37,111 bases of DNA from an uncultured Akkermansia sp. (GCA_947629715.1 CANRET010000015.1:1-37111); one strand, 5' to 3'; shown: positions 27,033-34,741, numbered from the stretch's first letter. The notes: generated by a model not told the origin, from the letters alone. Program-made: numbers and translations.

Positions 27033-27644
27033 TCAACCTCGCATTTTCGGCATTCCATCCCGGTCGAATTTTCTTTCATCATCAATGCTGCGCAGCATCC
27101 TGGCAGGAACACCGCCTACAATGGCGCGAGACGACACGTCCCCGGTCACCACGGCGCCGGCGGCGACAACGGCGTGGTCGCCAATGGTCACTCCGGGTAA
27201 AATTGTAGCACGAGCTCCCAGCCACACGCCGCGCCCTATGCGGATGGGGGCGGGGGAAAGATTTTGCCGCCGCTCGGGAGCAAGGTGGTGATTGAGTGTG
27301 GCGAGGATAACGCTGTGCCCGATCAGGCAATCATCCCCGATGTAGATGCCGCCCTGATCCTGGAACTGGCAGCAAGAGTTGATGAATACGCGTTTTCCGA
27401 TGTGAATGTTGCGCCCGAAGTCGGTGTAGAAAGGAGGAAACAAGGTGAACGTATCGTCCGGCTCCTGTTCCGTGAGGCGGGCAAAAAGGCTTTGAATCTC
27501 CCCCGGCGTGTGGTAGGCGTTGTTCAGCTCGCACAGGATGCGCCGCACAGCATCACTCTGCGCCCGCATGAAGGAAATCATCTCCTCCCCTTCCAGCGGC
27601 TCTCCCGCCGCGATCCTTTGCCGGAATATCTCAAGCGTCATCAT
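27033..27644 (-). CDS. Hexapeptide sugar O-acetyltransferase (Maa/LacA type)
   Basis: 203 residues. A short N-terminal helical region of the maltose acetyltransferase type (residues 1-60) is followed by left-handed beta-helix repeats: FGRNIHIGKRVFINSCCQFQDQGGIYIGDDCLIGHSVILATLNH, with the catalytic His in NHHLAP, then PIRIGRGVWLGARATILPGVTIGDHAVVAAGAVVTGDVSSRAIVGGVPARMLR. Enzymes of this family transfer acetyl from acetyl-CoA to sugar hydroxyls as cytoplasmic trimers. It lies 18 bases downstream of the always-on barrel gene and is preceded by AAAGGGA, one of the few good Shine-Dalgarno sequences in the window; it probably shares the barrel transcript. A second family member is at 36100-36741. 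Confidence 0.9.
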   Translation of the reverse strand: MMTLEIFRQRIAAGEPLEGEEMISFMRAQSDAVRRILCELNNAYHTPGEIQSLFARLTEQEPDDTFTLFPPFYTDFGRNIHIGKRVFINSCCQFQDQGGIYIGDDCLIGHSVILATLNHHLAPERRQNLSPAPIRIGRGVWLGARATILPGVTIGDHAVVAAGAVVTGDVSSRAIVGGVPARMLRSIDDERKFDRDGMPKMRG

Positions 27645-27662
27645 GTCTTTCCCTTTGCACCA

Positions 27663-28328
27663 TCAGAACTGGCAGCTGTAGCCAAAGCGCACGCCGAGGT
27701 TGAGCTGAGAACTGGATCTTCCCACAAGCACCTGACCAAACGTCGGGCGCCCGTATAATCCCTGCATTTGGAGGGCGAGAGTCACGGATCCGGTCTCGGT
27801 CACTTCCTGCGCCACGCCAATTTCCGCGCTCCACGCGAAGCCCCATTTGTCCTTTTTCTCGCTCAATGTCTTCCCATAAGCGCTTGCCTCCAGCTTACCC
27901 TTCGTCTGAGCAAGACCGGCATTGACCCCGCCGAAGAAATTCAAGGAATCGGTCAGGGGCATTGTCAGACGATACCCGGGCATGATGTAGATATTTTCGA
28001 ACTCTGCTTTTACATTAGCCGGGACAATAATATAATCTCCGTTTATATATCCGTCATAATACACCGTATTAGCATCATCGCCCGCTGTGTAACCGAAGCG
28101 GATGTTCACGGCATGATGCTTGTTGAAGGCGTACACGGCGGTCATATCCACCCCATACGTATCTATCGAATAGGCAGGCACCTCTGCACTACCTTCCGAA
28201 AGATCTCTCAGCGCAAAGTTGTAGGCGGCATTCACCTCGAGACCGAAACCGCTCTTCTGCTGCTCCTCCTGACCGTATGCGATGCCGAGCACGGCACACG
28301 CCAATAATGTGATAGCTGTCTTTTTCAT
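27663..28328 (-). CDS. Small outer-membrane beta-barrel, paralogue 1 (promoter assembled, ON)
   Basis: 221 residues from the ATG at 28328 (MKKTAITLLACAVLGIAYGQ, signal peptide cleaved near YGQ-EEQ). The mature part is about 200 residues of alternating amphipathic strands (GFGLEVNAAYNFAL, YGVDMTAVYAFNKHHAVNIRFGYTAGDD, YIMPGYRLTMPLTDSLNFFGGVNAGLAQTKG, EIGVAQEVTETGSVTLALQMQGLYGRP) ending in LGVRFGYSCQF with C-terminal Phe. This looks like an eight-stranded OmpA/opacity-like barrel. It is a paralogue of the two genes upstream, with variable loops and conserved strands. Its promoter is a complete TTGACA-18-TATACT with only a half recombination site. No terminator separates it from the acetyltransferase. 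Confidence 0.85.
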   Translation of the reverse strand: MKKTAITLLACAVLGIAYGQEEQQKSGFGLEVNAAYNFALRDLSEGSAEVPAYSIDTYGVDMTAVYAFNKHHAVNIRFGYTAGDDANTVYYDGYINGDYIIVPANVKAEFENIYIMPGYRLTMPLTDSLNFFGGVNAGLAQTKGKLEASAYGKTLSEKKDKWGFAWSAEIGVAQEVTETGSVTLALQMQGLYGRPTFGQVLVGRSSSQLNLGVRFGYSCQF

Positions 28329-28355
28329 AGGATCGCTGTCCACTTGAACAAGGTG

Positions 28356-28385
28356 AGTATAAAACTCTCAGAATACGTATGTCAA
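28356..28385 (-). promoter_or_regulatory. Fixed promoter of barrel paralogue 1
   Basis: Reading leftward: TTGACA (28380-28385), 18-bp spacer, TATACT (28356-28361). The spacer begins with the same ACGTATTCTGA as the invertible sites of paralogues 2 and 3, but the second arm reads GAGTT instead of ATACG (28363-28377 on the plus strand), and there is no inverted partner upstream. The leader has a short hairpin around TTCAAGTGGAC and no Shine-Dalgarno sequence. Confidence 0.75.
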
Positions 28386-28411
28386 GCCCATCAATTCGAC
28401 GAGAGGAAATC

Positions 28412-28441
28412 AAAAAAAGGCGAGGCATATCATGCCTCGCC
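28412..28441 (-). terminator. Terminator of barrel paralogue 2
   Basis: Perfect 10-bp stem GGCGAGGCAT/ATGCCTCGCC (28419-28441) with a 3-base loop, followed leftward by seven T residues (A at 28412-28418). Confidence 0.92.
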
Positions 28442-28468
28442 CGCTTGTTGATCATGATATCAAGGCCA

Positions 28469-29152
28469 TCAGAACTGGCAGCTGTAGCCGAGACGCACGC
28501 CGAGGTTGAGCTGGCTTTCTGCCTTTGCACTTCCCTCTTCATCCCCGAAGTCAGGGCGTCCGTACAGACCCTGCAATTGTACGGCAAGAGTCACATATCC
28601 GGTGTTGCTCACTTTCTGGGCCACACCGAGTTCTGCGCTCCACGCGAAGCCCCACTTGCTCTTGCTCTCGCTAAACGTCTCCCCAAACGAGGTTCCCAAA
28701 AGACTCCCCCTCGCACTTCCCTCAACCTTACCTCTTGTCTGAGCAAGGCCTACATTGACACCGCCGAAGAAACTCAGGGAGTCATTCATGGAAGTCGTCA
28801 GACGATACCCGGGCATAATGTAGATATTCTGCACTTCTACCTTCATGTTCCCCGTCACGAAGTCTTCGCCATATGTAACAGATTCAGAATAGTCATCATC
28901 ACCCGTTGCGTACCCGAAGCGGATGTTCACGGCATGATTCTTGTTGAAGGCGTACACGGCGGTCATATCCACCCCGTACGTATCTACTTTGGGATTCTGT
29001 ATCCCGTCCACATCAAATTCATAGATGTCCTTCAACGCGAAGTTATAGGCAGCATTCAGCTCAAGACCGAACCCACTTTTCTGCTGCCCTTCCTGTCCGT
29101 ATGCAGCGCCAAGCGCGGCACACGCCAATAATGTCATAACTGTCTTTTTCAT
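28469..29152 (-). CDS. Small outer-membrane beta-barrel, paralogue 2 (phase-variable, OFF as assembled)
   Basis: 227 residues from the ATG at 29152 (MKKTVMTLLACAALGAAYGQ signal peptide). The strand pattern and C-terminus (LNLGVRLGYSCQF) match paralogues 1 and 3; the differences cluster in probable surface loops, for example DIYEFDVDGIQNPKVD, the GDDDYSESVTYGEDFVTG loop and KVEGSARGSLLGTSFGETFSE. Such barrels can serve in adhesion, membrane stability or phage sensitivity; the exact role is unknown. The coding sequence is intact. Its -10 box (TACACT, 29180-29185) has no -35 partner in the present orientation of the neighbouring invertible segment. Confidence 0.85.
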   Translation of the reverse strand: MKKTVMTLLACAALGAAYGQEGQQKSGFGLELNAAYNFALKDIYEFDVDGIQNPKVDTYGVDMTAVYAFNKNHAVNIRFGYATGDDDYSESVTYGEDFVTGNMKVEVQNIYIMPGYRLTTSMNDSLSFFGGVNVGLAQTRGKVEGSARGSLLGTSFGETFSESKSKWGFAWSAELGVAQKVSNTGYVTLAVQLQGLYGRPDFGDEEGSAKAESQLNLGVRLGYSCQF

Positions 29153-29179
29153 AGGATCGTTGTCCACTTGGACGAGGTC

Positions 29180-29185
29180 AGTGTA
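29180..29185 (-). promoter_or_regulatory. -10 box of paralogue 2, outside the switch
   Basis: TACACT on the minus strand, shared in part with the outer end of the left inverted repeat. The following leader (GACCTCGTCCAAGTGGACAA) is nearly identical to that of paralogue 3 and forms a small GTCCA/TGGAC hairpin. Confidence 0.6.
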
Positions 29186-29360
29186 GCGTATTCAGAATAC
29201 GTGCGCTTTTGAGCACATCATGCTCGCAATGAGGCGACAGCCAAACACTAATTGAGTGTTTTTCTCTGCCGAAGGCAATGACTTGACTTTGAAAGTCACT
29301 GATAAGAAAAGATCACTTTTTCTGACTGATGGCTTGACATACGTATTCTGAATACGCTAC
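29183..29360. repeat. Invertible promoter segment for barrel paralogue 2 (178 bp, 20-bp inverted repeats)
   Basis: Perfect 20-bp inverted repeats at 29183-29202 and 29341-29360, each built round the palindrome CGTATT-CTG-AATACG (left copy reads CAG). TTGACA (29334-29339) abuts the inside of the right repeat and points right, away from the gene; paired rightwards it meets only TACCCA. The outside -10 TACACT (29180-29185) points left into paralogue 2 but in the current state has AAAGCG at the -35 position. Inverting the segment gives TTGACA-18-TACACT, the geometry of the fixed promoter of paralogue 1. A terminator-like hairpin (AAACACT/AGTGTTT, 29243-29261, then Ts) lies inside. The recombinase is not in the window. 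Confidence 0.75.
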
Positions 29361-29384
29361 CCATCGATTCGGCGAGAGAAAATC

Positions 29385-29414
29385 AAAAAAAGGCGAGGCA
29401 TATTATGCCTCGCC
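29385..29414 (-). terminator. Terminator of barrel paralogue 3
   Basis: Same hairpin as after paralogue 2: GGCGAGGCAT, loop ATT, ATGCCTCGCC (29392-29414), followed leftward by seven T residues (A at 29385-29391). The two copies show that gene plus terminator was duplicated as a unit. Confidence 0.92.
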
Positions 29415-29439
29415 CGCTTGTTGATCATGATTATGTCCA

Positions 29440-30090
29440 TCAGAACCGGCAGCTGTAGCCGAGACGCACGCCGAGGTTGAGCTGGCTTTCAGGTTTCCCA
29501 TCAACAAGACCATTGAACATCTTGAAGTACGGACGTCCGTATAGCCCCTGTAATTGGAGAGCAAGAGTCAACGAGCCTGTATTGCTCACTTCCTGAGCCA
29601 ACCCGATTTCCGCGCTCCATGCGAAGCCCCACTCGCTCTCGCTTTTACTTACCCCCCCAAAGCTATCGCTGATTTCAAGCTTTCCTTTTGTCTGAGCAAG
29701 ACCCAGATTAACACCGGTGAACAAACTCAGGGAGTCATTCAGCGGCGTGGTCAGACGGTATCCTGGCATAATGTAGATGTTCTGTACTTCTACCTTCCCA
29801 TTAAGCGGAGGGTATTCGTAGTAGATCGTTTGCTCATCATCACCCGTTGCATAGCCAAAGCGGATATTCACGGCATGATTCTTGTTGAAGGCGTACACGG
29901 CGGTCAAATCCACCCCATACGTATCTACCGTGTAGGCGGGTATTGCACCTTCCTCTTTCACGATATCCTTCAACGCAAAGTTATAGGCAGCATTCAGCTC
30001 AAGACCGAACCCGCTCTTCTGCTGCTCTTCCTGTCCGTACGCGACGCCGAACGCGGCACACGCCAATAATGTCATAGCTGTCTTTTTCAT
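29440..30090 (-). CDS. Small outer-membrane beta-barrel, paralogue 3 (phase-variable, OFF as assembled)
   Basis: 216 residues from the ATG at 30090 (MKKTAMTLLACAAFGVAYGQ signal peptide); a longer frame to 30135 would run through the -10 box and is rejected. Strands and C-terminus (LNLGVRLGYSCRF) match the other two paralogues. Variable parts include VKEEGAIPAYTVD, YYEYPPLNGK and KMFNGLVDGKPE, again at probable loop positions. The function is unknown beyond being an outer-membrane barrel. The gene is intact and ends in its own terminator. Its -10 (TACACT, 30118-30123) lies outside an invertible segment that presently holds the -35 box at the far end. Confidence 0.85.
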   Translation of the reverse strand: MKKTAMTLLACAAFGVAYGQEEQQKSGFGLELNAAYNFALKDIVKEEGAIPAYTVDTYGVDLTAVYAFNKNHAVNIRFGYATGDDEQTIYYEYPPLNGKVEVQNIYIMPGYRLTTPLNDSLSLFTGVNLGLAQTKGKLEISDSFGGVSKSESEWGFAWSAEIGLAQEVSNTGSLTLALQLQGLYGRPYFKMFNGLVDGKPESQLNLGVRLGYSCRF

Positions 30091-30120
30091 AGAGTAACTG
30101 TCCACCTGGACGAGGTCAGT

Positions 30121-30298
30121 GTAACGTATTTGCAATACGTATGGTTTTTAACATACATTGCTCATCATAAAACGGCAGTAAAATGCCAACACGTCATTTT
30201 TTTCTGCCGGAGGGAGTGACTCGTCTTTGCAAGTTACTGAAAAGAAAAGATCACTTTTTCTGACTGATGGCTTGACATACGTATTGCAAATACGCTAC
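30121..30298. repeat. Invertible promoter segment for barrel paralogue 3 (178 bp, 22-bp inverted repeats with one mismatch)
   Basis: Inverted repeats at 30121-30142 and 30277-30298, identical over 18 bp (CGTATT-GCA-AATACG core, left copy reads TGC) and over the outer GTA/TAC, with one mismatch between. TTGACA (30272-30277) borders the right repeat and faces right, meeting only TACGTT at the -10 distance. The gene's -10 TACACT (30118-30123) lies just outside the left repeat with AAACCA at the -35 place. Inversion would give TTGACA-18-TACACT. The length, 178 bp, is identical to the other switch. The right-hand ~60 bp of both segments are alike (GAAAAGATCACTTTTTCTGA), while the left parts differ. 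Confidence 0.75.
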
Positions 30299-30368
30299 GT
30301 TCGCATTTCAAGCAGGAATCCTCCTCTTCTCGAATCTCGGTATTCTCTCCTGGCAGTGGGACGGAGTG

Positions 30369-30500
30369 TCAGGATTGCTCCTTTTTCTTGCAGAGTTCCT
30401 CCAGTTCCAGCAGGTAGCGGTCGTAGTCCGAAAGATACTCGCGATCCTGAATCACCCGGTATTTCTCGAACTCGCTATCGCCATCTGCAACCCATAGTGA
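30369..30500 (-). pseudogene. Possible 3' gene remnant, unknown
   Basis: The minus strand reads GDSEFEKYRVIQDREYLSDYDRYLLELEELCKKKEQS and stops at 30369. The composition looks like the charged, helical C-terminus of a real protein. A second frame upstream (MFVPLFLYDPVFVPDGKKYNVNHYGLQ, ATG near 30566) would join it after a frameshift, but overlaps the repeat gene on the other strand. I do not recognise the family; the coding status is uncertain. Confidence 0.3.
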
Positions 30501-30506
30501 TTCACG

Positions 30507-30863
30507 TTGTACTTTTTCCCATCCGGAACGAAAACGGGGTCGTATAGAAAGAGCGGAACAAACATCAATCAGTATGACCGCTACGGGGTGAAAACCGGCT
30601 CATTGAGGGAAACATCCGATGGGTATGCGTCCTACGACAAGTACGGAGTAAAGACGGGAAGCTACAAAACGAGCGGCACGACGACCACGCACTACGACAA
30701 GTACGGCTCAAAAGTCGGGACGTACAGGACCGGATCCAATGGCGTCACGACCTCCTACGACAAGTACGGGCGGAAGACGGGGAGCTTCGAGGAAGACTCC
30801 TCGGGACGCATCACCGAATATGACAAATACGGGAAAAAAGTCGGCAGCTACAGGAGCCGGTAG
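30507..30863 (+). pseudogene. YDKYG-repeat protein, probably N-terminally truncated
   Basis: 118 codons starting at a TTG just after an in-frame stop (30498-30500). The product has five to six tandem 20-21-residue repeats of the form YDKYG-x-K-x-G-S-Y/F-(9 variable residues), the last ending YDKYGKKVGSYRSR. The repeat pattern begins already at SGTKTGSYRKSG, right at the 5' edge, and the frame has no Met, signal peptide or ribosome-binding site. So the 5' part of the gene seems to be missing, and it meets unrelated sequence around 30500-30520. Similar YD-repeat-like proteins are usually exported; the function is unknown. It converges on ogt, 14 bases away. Confidence 0.5.
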
Positions 30864-30877
30864 AGCCAACAAGTCAT

Positions 30878-31387
30878 TTACGATTTCGGAAGCGCCTCGT
30901 TGCTCCTGCTTTCAAGTTGCAGAAGGAAAGACTTCGTCTCCAATCCGGCCGCGTACCCGGTCAGGGAGCCATCGGAACCGATGACGCGGTGGCAGGGGAT
31001 GAAGACGGAAACAGGATTGCGACCGACGGCGGATCCTACGGCCTGAGGGCAGGCTTTGACGCCGAGTGCGCGCAGCTGCTCCGTCAGCATTCCGTAGGTT
31101 GTCACGGATCCGTAGGGGATTTGGCGAAGAAGCCGCCACACAGCAAGCTGAAAAGGGGTTCCCACAGGTGCAAGCGGGAGAATAGCCTCCGGACGTCTTC
31201 CGTCGAAGTAGGCGTCCAACCAAGTGCGGGCGGCAGACAGCAACGGAGTCTCCCGCTGCTGCGTGACGGCGGGAAGCCAACCGCCCCCGAAGTGCCTTTG
31301 TCCCTCAAACCACGCCCCGAGCAATGCGGCATCAGACGCCACGAGGGTCATGCGACCCACCGGGGAGTGGCAGGTGGCGGAGAACAT
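30878..31387 (-). CDS. ogt: Methylated-DNA-[protein]-cysteine S-methyltransferase
   Basis: 169 residues, the length of Ogt-type enzymes. The active-site motif IPCHRVIGSDGSLTGYAAGLETK is present, with the acceptor Cys in PCHRV; before it are the helix-turn-helix region TPFQLAVWRLLRQIPYGSVTTYGML and the Asn hinge GRNPVSVFIPC. It removes O6-alkyl groups from guanine by irreversible transfer to its own Cys. No AraC-type Ada N-domain is fused. It starts 3 bases after the leuS stop and is probably co-transcribed with leuS. Confidence 0.93.
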   Translation of the reverse strand: MFSATCHSPVGRMTLVASDAALLGAWFEGQRHFGGGWLPAVTQQRETPLLSAARTWLDAYFDGRRPEAILPLAPVGTPFQLAVWRLLRQIPYGSVTTYGMLTEQLRALGVKACPQAVGSAVGRNPVSVFIPCHRVIGSDGSLTGYAAGLETKSFLLQLESRSNEALPKS

Positions 31388-31390
31388 GCG

Positions 31391-33964
31391 TCAGGACACC
31401 ACAACGTTGACAAGGCGACCCGGCACCACCACGACCTTGCGCACTGTTTTTCCCCCGATGAACTCCTGCACGCGCGGGGAAGCGAGAGCCGCCTCTTCCA
31501 TTTGCTCGCGGGTGGCGTCCGTGGGCATCTGCAGCTTGTCGCGCAACTTGCCGTTCACCTGCACGGGAATTTCCCTGGTGAGGTCCACGAGGAAAGCCTC
31601 ATCAAAGCCGGGCCAGGGTTGCAGGGCCAGCTGTTGCTTGGGCAAATCCGGGAACTGCTCGCCGAGGAGACGGTTGAGCTCCTCAGTGATATGCGGTGCA
31701 AAAGGATTGAGGACGTGCAGCAAGCCCACGTAGTCCGCCAGACTTACACTCTCCGCGCTCGTCATGGCGTTCGTGCACTCCATCATCTTGGAGATGGCCG
31801 TGTTGAAACTCATGGAGCGGATGTCCTCCGTCACTTTTTTAATGGTGCGGTGCAGTTCACGGCGGGCAGGCGTAGCGCCAAGGTCTTGCGCCGTCATCTT
31901 GCCGGAAACGACCCACTCGCCCTCCTGGTTTTCAACCATGGCGATGCGCCAGACGCGGGCGAGGAAGCGGGAAATGCCCTCCACGCCCTTCGTAGCCCAA
32001 GGCTTCACTTCCTTGAGCGGTCCCATGAACATCTCGTAGAGACGGATGGCGTCCGCCCCGTACTCGCGTACGATGTCGTCGGGGTTCACCACATTGCCTC
32101 GGCTCTTGGACATCTTCTGACCGTCCTCACCGAGGATGAGCCCCTGGTTGACCAGCTTGTTAAAGGGTTCATTGGTCGAGACAAGACTGTAGTCGAAGAG
32201 AACCTTGTGCCAAAAACGCGCGTAGAGCAAGTGGAGAACCGCGTGCTCCGTGCCGCCCACGTAAAGATCTACGCCGCCCGGGTTGCCGCCGGAACCCATC
32301 CAATATCTCTCCGCCTCGGGGGAGACGAACTCACGATCGTTGTGCGGGTCGAGGTAACGCAGATAGTACCAGCAGGAGCCCGCCCACTGAGGCATCGTGT
32401 TGGTTTCGCGGGTGTAGCGGTCGGAGTAATGAATCCAGTCCTGCGCCTTCACGAGCGGGCCGCGCGGGTCGCCGCTGGGCTTGAAGTCCTCCATCTCCGG
32501 CTGCAGGAGGGGCAGTTCATTTTCCGGCAACGGGTGGTGCAAACCGGTTTCTTTGTCCCAGAGGATGGGGAAAGGTTCGCCCCAGTAACGCTGACGACTG
32601 AAGAGCCAGTCGCGCAGCTTGTAATTCACCTTGCCACGCCCGCAGCCCATCTCCTCGAGCTTTTGAATCATCGTGGCTTTAGCTTCCGGCACGGGCAGAC
32701 CATTCAGGTACTCGGAATTGACCATGGAGCCGTCGTAACCGCAGAAGTCCTGCCACGGCGTGGATGGGTCGTCCGGCTGCACCACCTGAATGATGGGCAG
32801 ACCGAACTTGGTCGCAAACTCATAGTCGCGTTCATCGTGCGCGGGTACTGCCATGATGGCGCCGGTGCCGTAGCCGGTGAGCACGTAGTCCGCAATCCAG
32901 ATGGGGATTCCCTTGCCATTCACGGGATTTACAGCGTACGCGCCGGTGAACACGCCCGTCTTCTCCTTCGAGAGGTCAGTGCGTTCCAAATTGCTCTTCT
33001 CGGCGCAAACTTTTTGATAGGCACGCACAGCCTCGCGCTGCTCGGGACTGGTGATCTGCTCCACCAAAGAATGCTCCGGCGAGAGTACCATGTAAGTGGC
33101 GCCGAAAAGCGTGTCCGGTCGCGTGGTGTAAACGGTGATGTTGTGCTCGCCGCAAGTGAAAACGACTTCCGCCCCGGTGGATTTCCCGATCCAGTTGCGC
33201 TGCAACAGCTTGATGCTCTCCGGCCAGTCGAGCGGCTCCAACTCGTCAATGAGGCGTTCAGCGTAAGCCGTGATGCGCAACATCCATTGGCGCAGCTTGC
33301 GTCGCTCGATGGTAAAGCCTTTGCTGCGCCACTCCTCAGCCTCTTCGTTGGCCAGCACAGTCCCCATATCCGGCGACCAGTTGACCATGCCCTCCGCCAC
33401 GTAGGCGAGGCGCACGGAGTCGATCTGCTCACGCGTCCAACCTTTGGCCTCCAACTCGGAGACGGGGCGGGCTTTCTTGAGCTCAGTATCGTAGTACGAA
33501 TTGTAGAGGCGCAGGAAAATCCACTGCGTCCAGCGCACGTACTTGGGGTCGGTGGTGGCAATCTCACGATCCCAGTCGTAGGAAAAGCCAAGCATCTTGA
33601 GCTGACGGCGGAAAGTGTCGATGTTGGCCGCCGTGGTGATGGAAGGATGCTGCCCGGTCTTGATGGCGTACTGCTCGGCAGGCAGTCCAAAAGAGTCCCA
33701 TCCCATGGGGTGGAGCACGTTGTATCCGTTGCGACGCAGGAAGCGGCTCACGATGTCCGTGGCGGTGTAACCTTCCGGATGTCCCACGTGCAATCCCGCT
33801 CCGCTGGGGTACGGGAACATATCCAAAATATAGCGCTTGGGTTTGAAGGCATCAAAATCCGGATCTCCCGGGTTGCCTACGTGGAAAGTCTTTTCCTCGT
33901 CCCAGCGTTTCTGCCATGTCGGCTCAAACTCATCGAAAGGATACGGTCTTTTGCGGTCTGCCAT
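31391..33964 (-). CDS. leuS: Leucyl-tRNA synthetase
   Basis: 857 residues, full length. The class I signatures are HVGH in [17 protein letters not shown] (about residue 45) and KMSKS in [16 protein letters not shown] (about 620). The CP1 editing domain (about 220-420) contains [19 protein letters not shown] and the Asp of [29 protein letters not shown]. The leucine-specific and anticodon-binding domains follow and the end is [13 protein letters not shown]. It charges tRNA-Leu, one of which is encoded in this window. The start at 33964 ([21 protein letters not shown]) is the family N-terminus and sits 10 bases after a -10 box. The long plus-strand frame across the gene is a shadow. Confidence 0.98.
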   Translation of the reverse strand: MADRKRPYPFDEFEPTWQKRWDEEKTFHVGNPGDPDFDAFKPKRYILDMFPYPSGAGLHVGHPEGYTATDIVSRFLRRNGYNVLHPMGWDSFGLPAEQYAIKTGQHPSITTAANIDTFRRQLKMLGFSYDWDREIATTDPKYVRWTQWIFLRLYNSYYDTELKKARPVSELEAKGWTREQIDSVRLAYVAEGMVNWSPDMGTVLANEEAEEWRSKGFTIERRKLRQWMLRITAYAERLIDELEPLDWPESIKLLQRNWIGKSTGAEVVFTCGEHNITVYTTRPDTLFGATYMVLSPEHSLVEQITSPEQREAVRAYQKVCAEKSNLERTDLSKEKTGVFTGAYAVNPVNGKGIPIWIADYVLTGYGTGAIMAVPAHDERDYEFATKFGLPIIQVVQPDDPSTPWQDFCGYDGSMVNSEYLNGLPVPEAKATMIQKLEEMGCGRGKVNYKLRDWLFSRQRYWGEPFPILWDKETGLHHPLPENELPLLQPEMEDFKPSGDPRGPLVKAQDWIHYSDRYTRETNTMPQWAGSCWYYLRYLDPHNDREFVSPEAERYWMGSGGNPGGVDLYVGGTEHAVLHLLYARFWHKVLFDYSLVSTNEPFNKLVNQGLILGEDGQKMSKSRGNVVNPDDIVREYGADAIRLYEMFMGPLKEVKPWATKGVEGISRFLARVWRIAMVENQEGEWVVSGKMTAQDLGATPARRELHRTIKKVTEDIRSMSFNTAISKMMECTNAMTSAESVSLADYVGLLHVLNPFAPHITEELNRLLGEQFPDLPKQQLALQPWPGFDEAFLVDLTREIPVQVNGKLRDKLQMPTDATREQMEEAALASPRVQEFIGGKTVRKVVVVPGRLVNVVVS

Positions 33965-33974
33965 ATTGCGCGCG

Positions 33975-34003
33975 AGTTTATTCCACTCGTCCGGCAAATG
34001 CAA
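33975..34003 (-). promoter_or_regulatory. Promoter of leuS-ogt
   Basis: Reading leftward: TTGCAT (33998-34003), 17-bp spacer, TAAACT (33975-33980), 10 bases before the ATG at 33964. The leader would be 2-4 bases. Confidence 0.6.
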
Positions 34004-34114
34004 GTCTTTATTTCCGTGACAATCTCTCGCAAAATGCGATTGCTCTCGCAAAATAGCAAATTGACTTCACCTCTGAACTTTGTTCGAAACGATGCGTCCC
34101 CTCAGGGGGAGGCT

Positions 34115-34735
34115 TTACTCAAAGGAGCTTCCTTCGTCGCTTGACTCGTCCTTTGCTTTTTTACGCTTTTTTTGAGGCTTCTGTTTGATGACCTCCTTCC
34201 ATCGCTCGATGATGCCGGTGGAGGCAAAAGCCGCATCAATGAGTTGACCTTTGCTGTTGACAAAGGTAGCATGGGGAATTCCACGCGATTGGACGAAGCC
34301 CGGGAGATCTTTGCCTTCATTCGCCATCACGCCGGGAAACGGAGCCTTGAAACTTTTAAGATACCCCTGCGCAGCTTCCTTATTCCTGTCACAACCTATG
34401 AGAATAATCTCTACTTTCGCCTTGCTCATCTCGGGGTACATTTCGACAATTTTAGGCATCTCTTTGCGGCAAGGAGGACACCAGCTCGCAGATTGCAGGT
34501 AGATGTAAAATTTCGCCTTGGGATTCGGCTCGCCGTTGAAACAGTCCATCGCAGAAAGAGCCTCCATCACAGGATTGAGCTTGCCCGTCACCTTTTTCTT
34601 GGGCTTCGAAGCATCGCTGTCCGTCGCCGATTCCTTCGCGGGTTTCGCCGTGTCATCGTCATCCTGAGCCAACATGGGCGAGGCGCTGCCGACAACCGCA
34701 GCGCAAAAAAACAATGTGCAGATAAGACGCTTCAT
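34115..34735 (-). CDS. TlpA-like periplasmic thioredoxin-fold protein, second copy
   Basis: 206 residues. Signal peptide MKRLICTLFFCAAVVGSASPMLAQ, cleaved near LAQ-DDD, then an Asp/Lys/Ser-rich linker (residues 25-50) and the thioredoxin fold with FYIYLQSASWCPPCRKEMPKIV (CxxC active site), VEIILIGCDRN, and the cis-Pro segment SRGIPHATF. A charged tail (KKRKKAKDESSDEGSSFE) ends the protein. It is closely similar over the core to the protein at 1941-2474, so the two are paralogues, possibly for different partner proteins. Thiol-disulphide exchange in the periplasm is the expected activity. The ATG sits 6 bases after a -10 box. Confidence 0.87.
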   Translation of the reverse strand: MKRLICTLFFCAAVVGSASPMLAQDDDDTAKPAKESATDSDASKPKKKVTGKLNPVMEALSAMDCFNGEPNPKAKFYIYLQSASWCPPCRKEMPKIVEMYPEMSKAKVEIILIGCDRNKEAAQGYLKSFKAPFPGVMANEGKDLPGFVQSRGIPHATFVNSKGQLIDAAFASTGIIERWKEVIKQKPQKKRKKAKDESSDEGSSFE

Positions 34736-34741
34736 GCAGGC

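Noticed and set aside
29183..30298. The CGTATT-N3-AATACG palindromes as ordinary repressor operators
   Set aside because: This remains a possible additional role, but it does not explain the long perfect inverted pairs, the identical 178-bp spacing, or the -35 boxes facing away from genes whose -10 boxes lack a partner.
30272..30863. The YDKYG-repeat frame as the alternative target of the second switch
   Set aside because: The rightward promoter lacks a good -10 (TACGTT), the frame starts over 200 bp away without a proper start, and its 5' end is missing.
30917..34144. 1075-codon open frame on the plus strand
   Set aside because: Antisense shadow of ogt and leuS; no recognisable domain.
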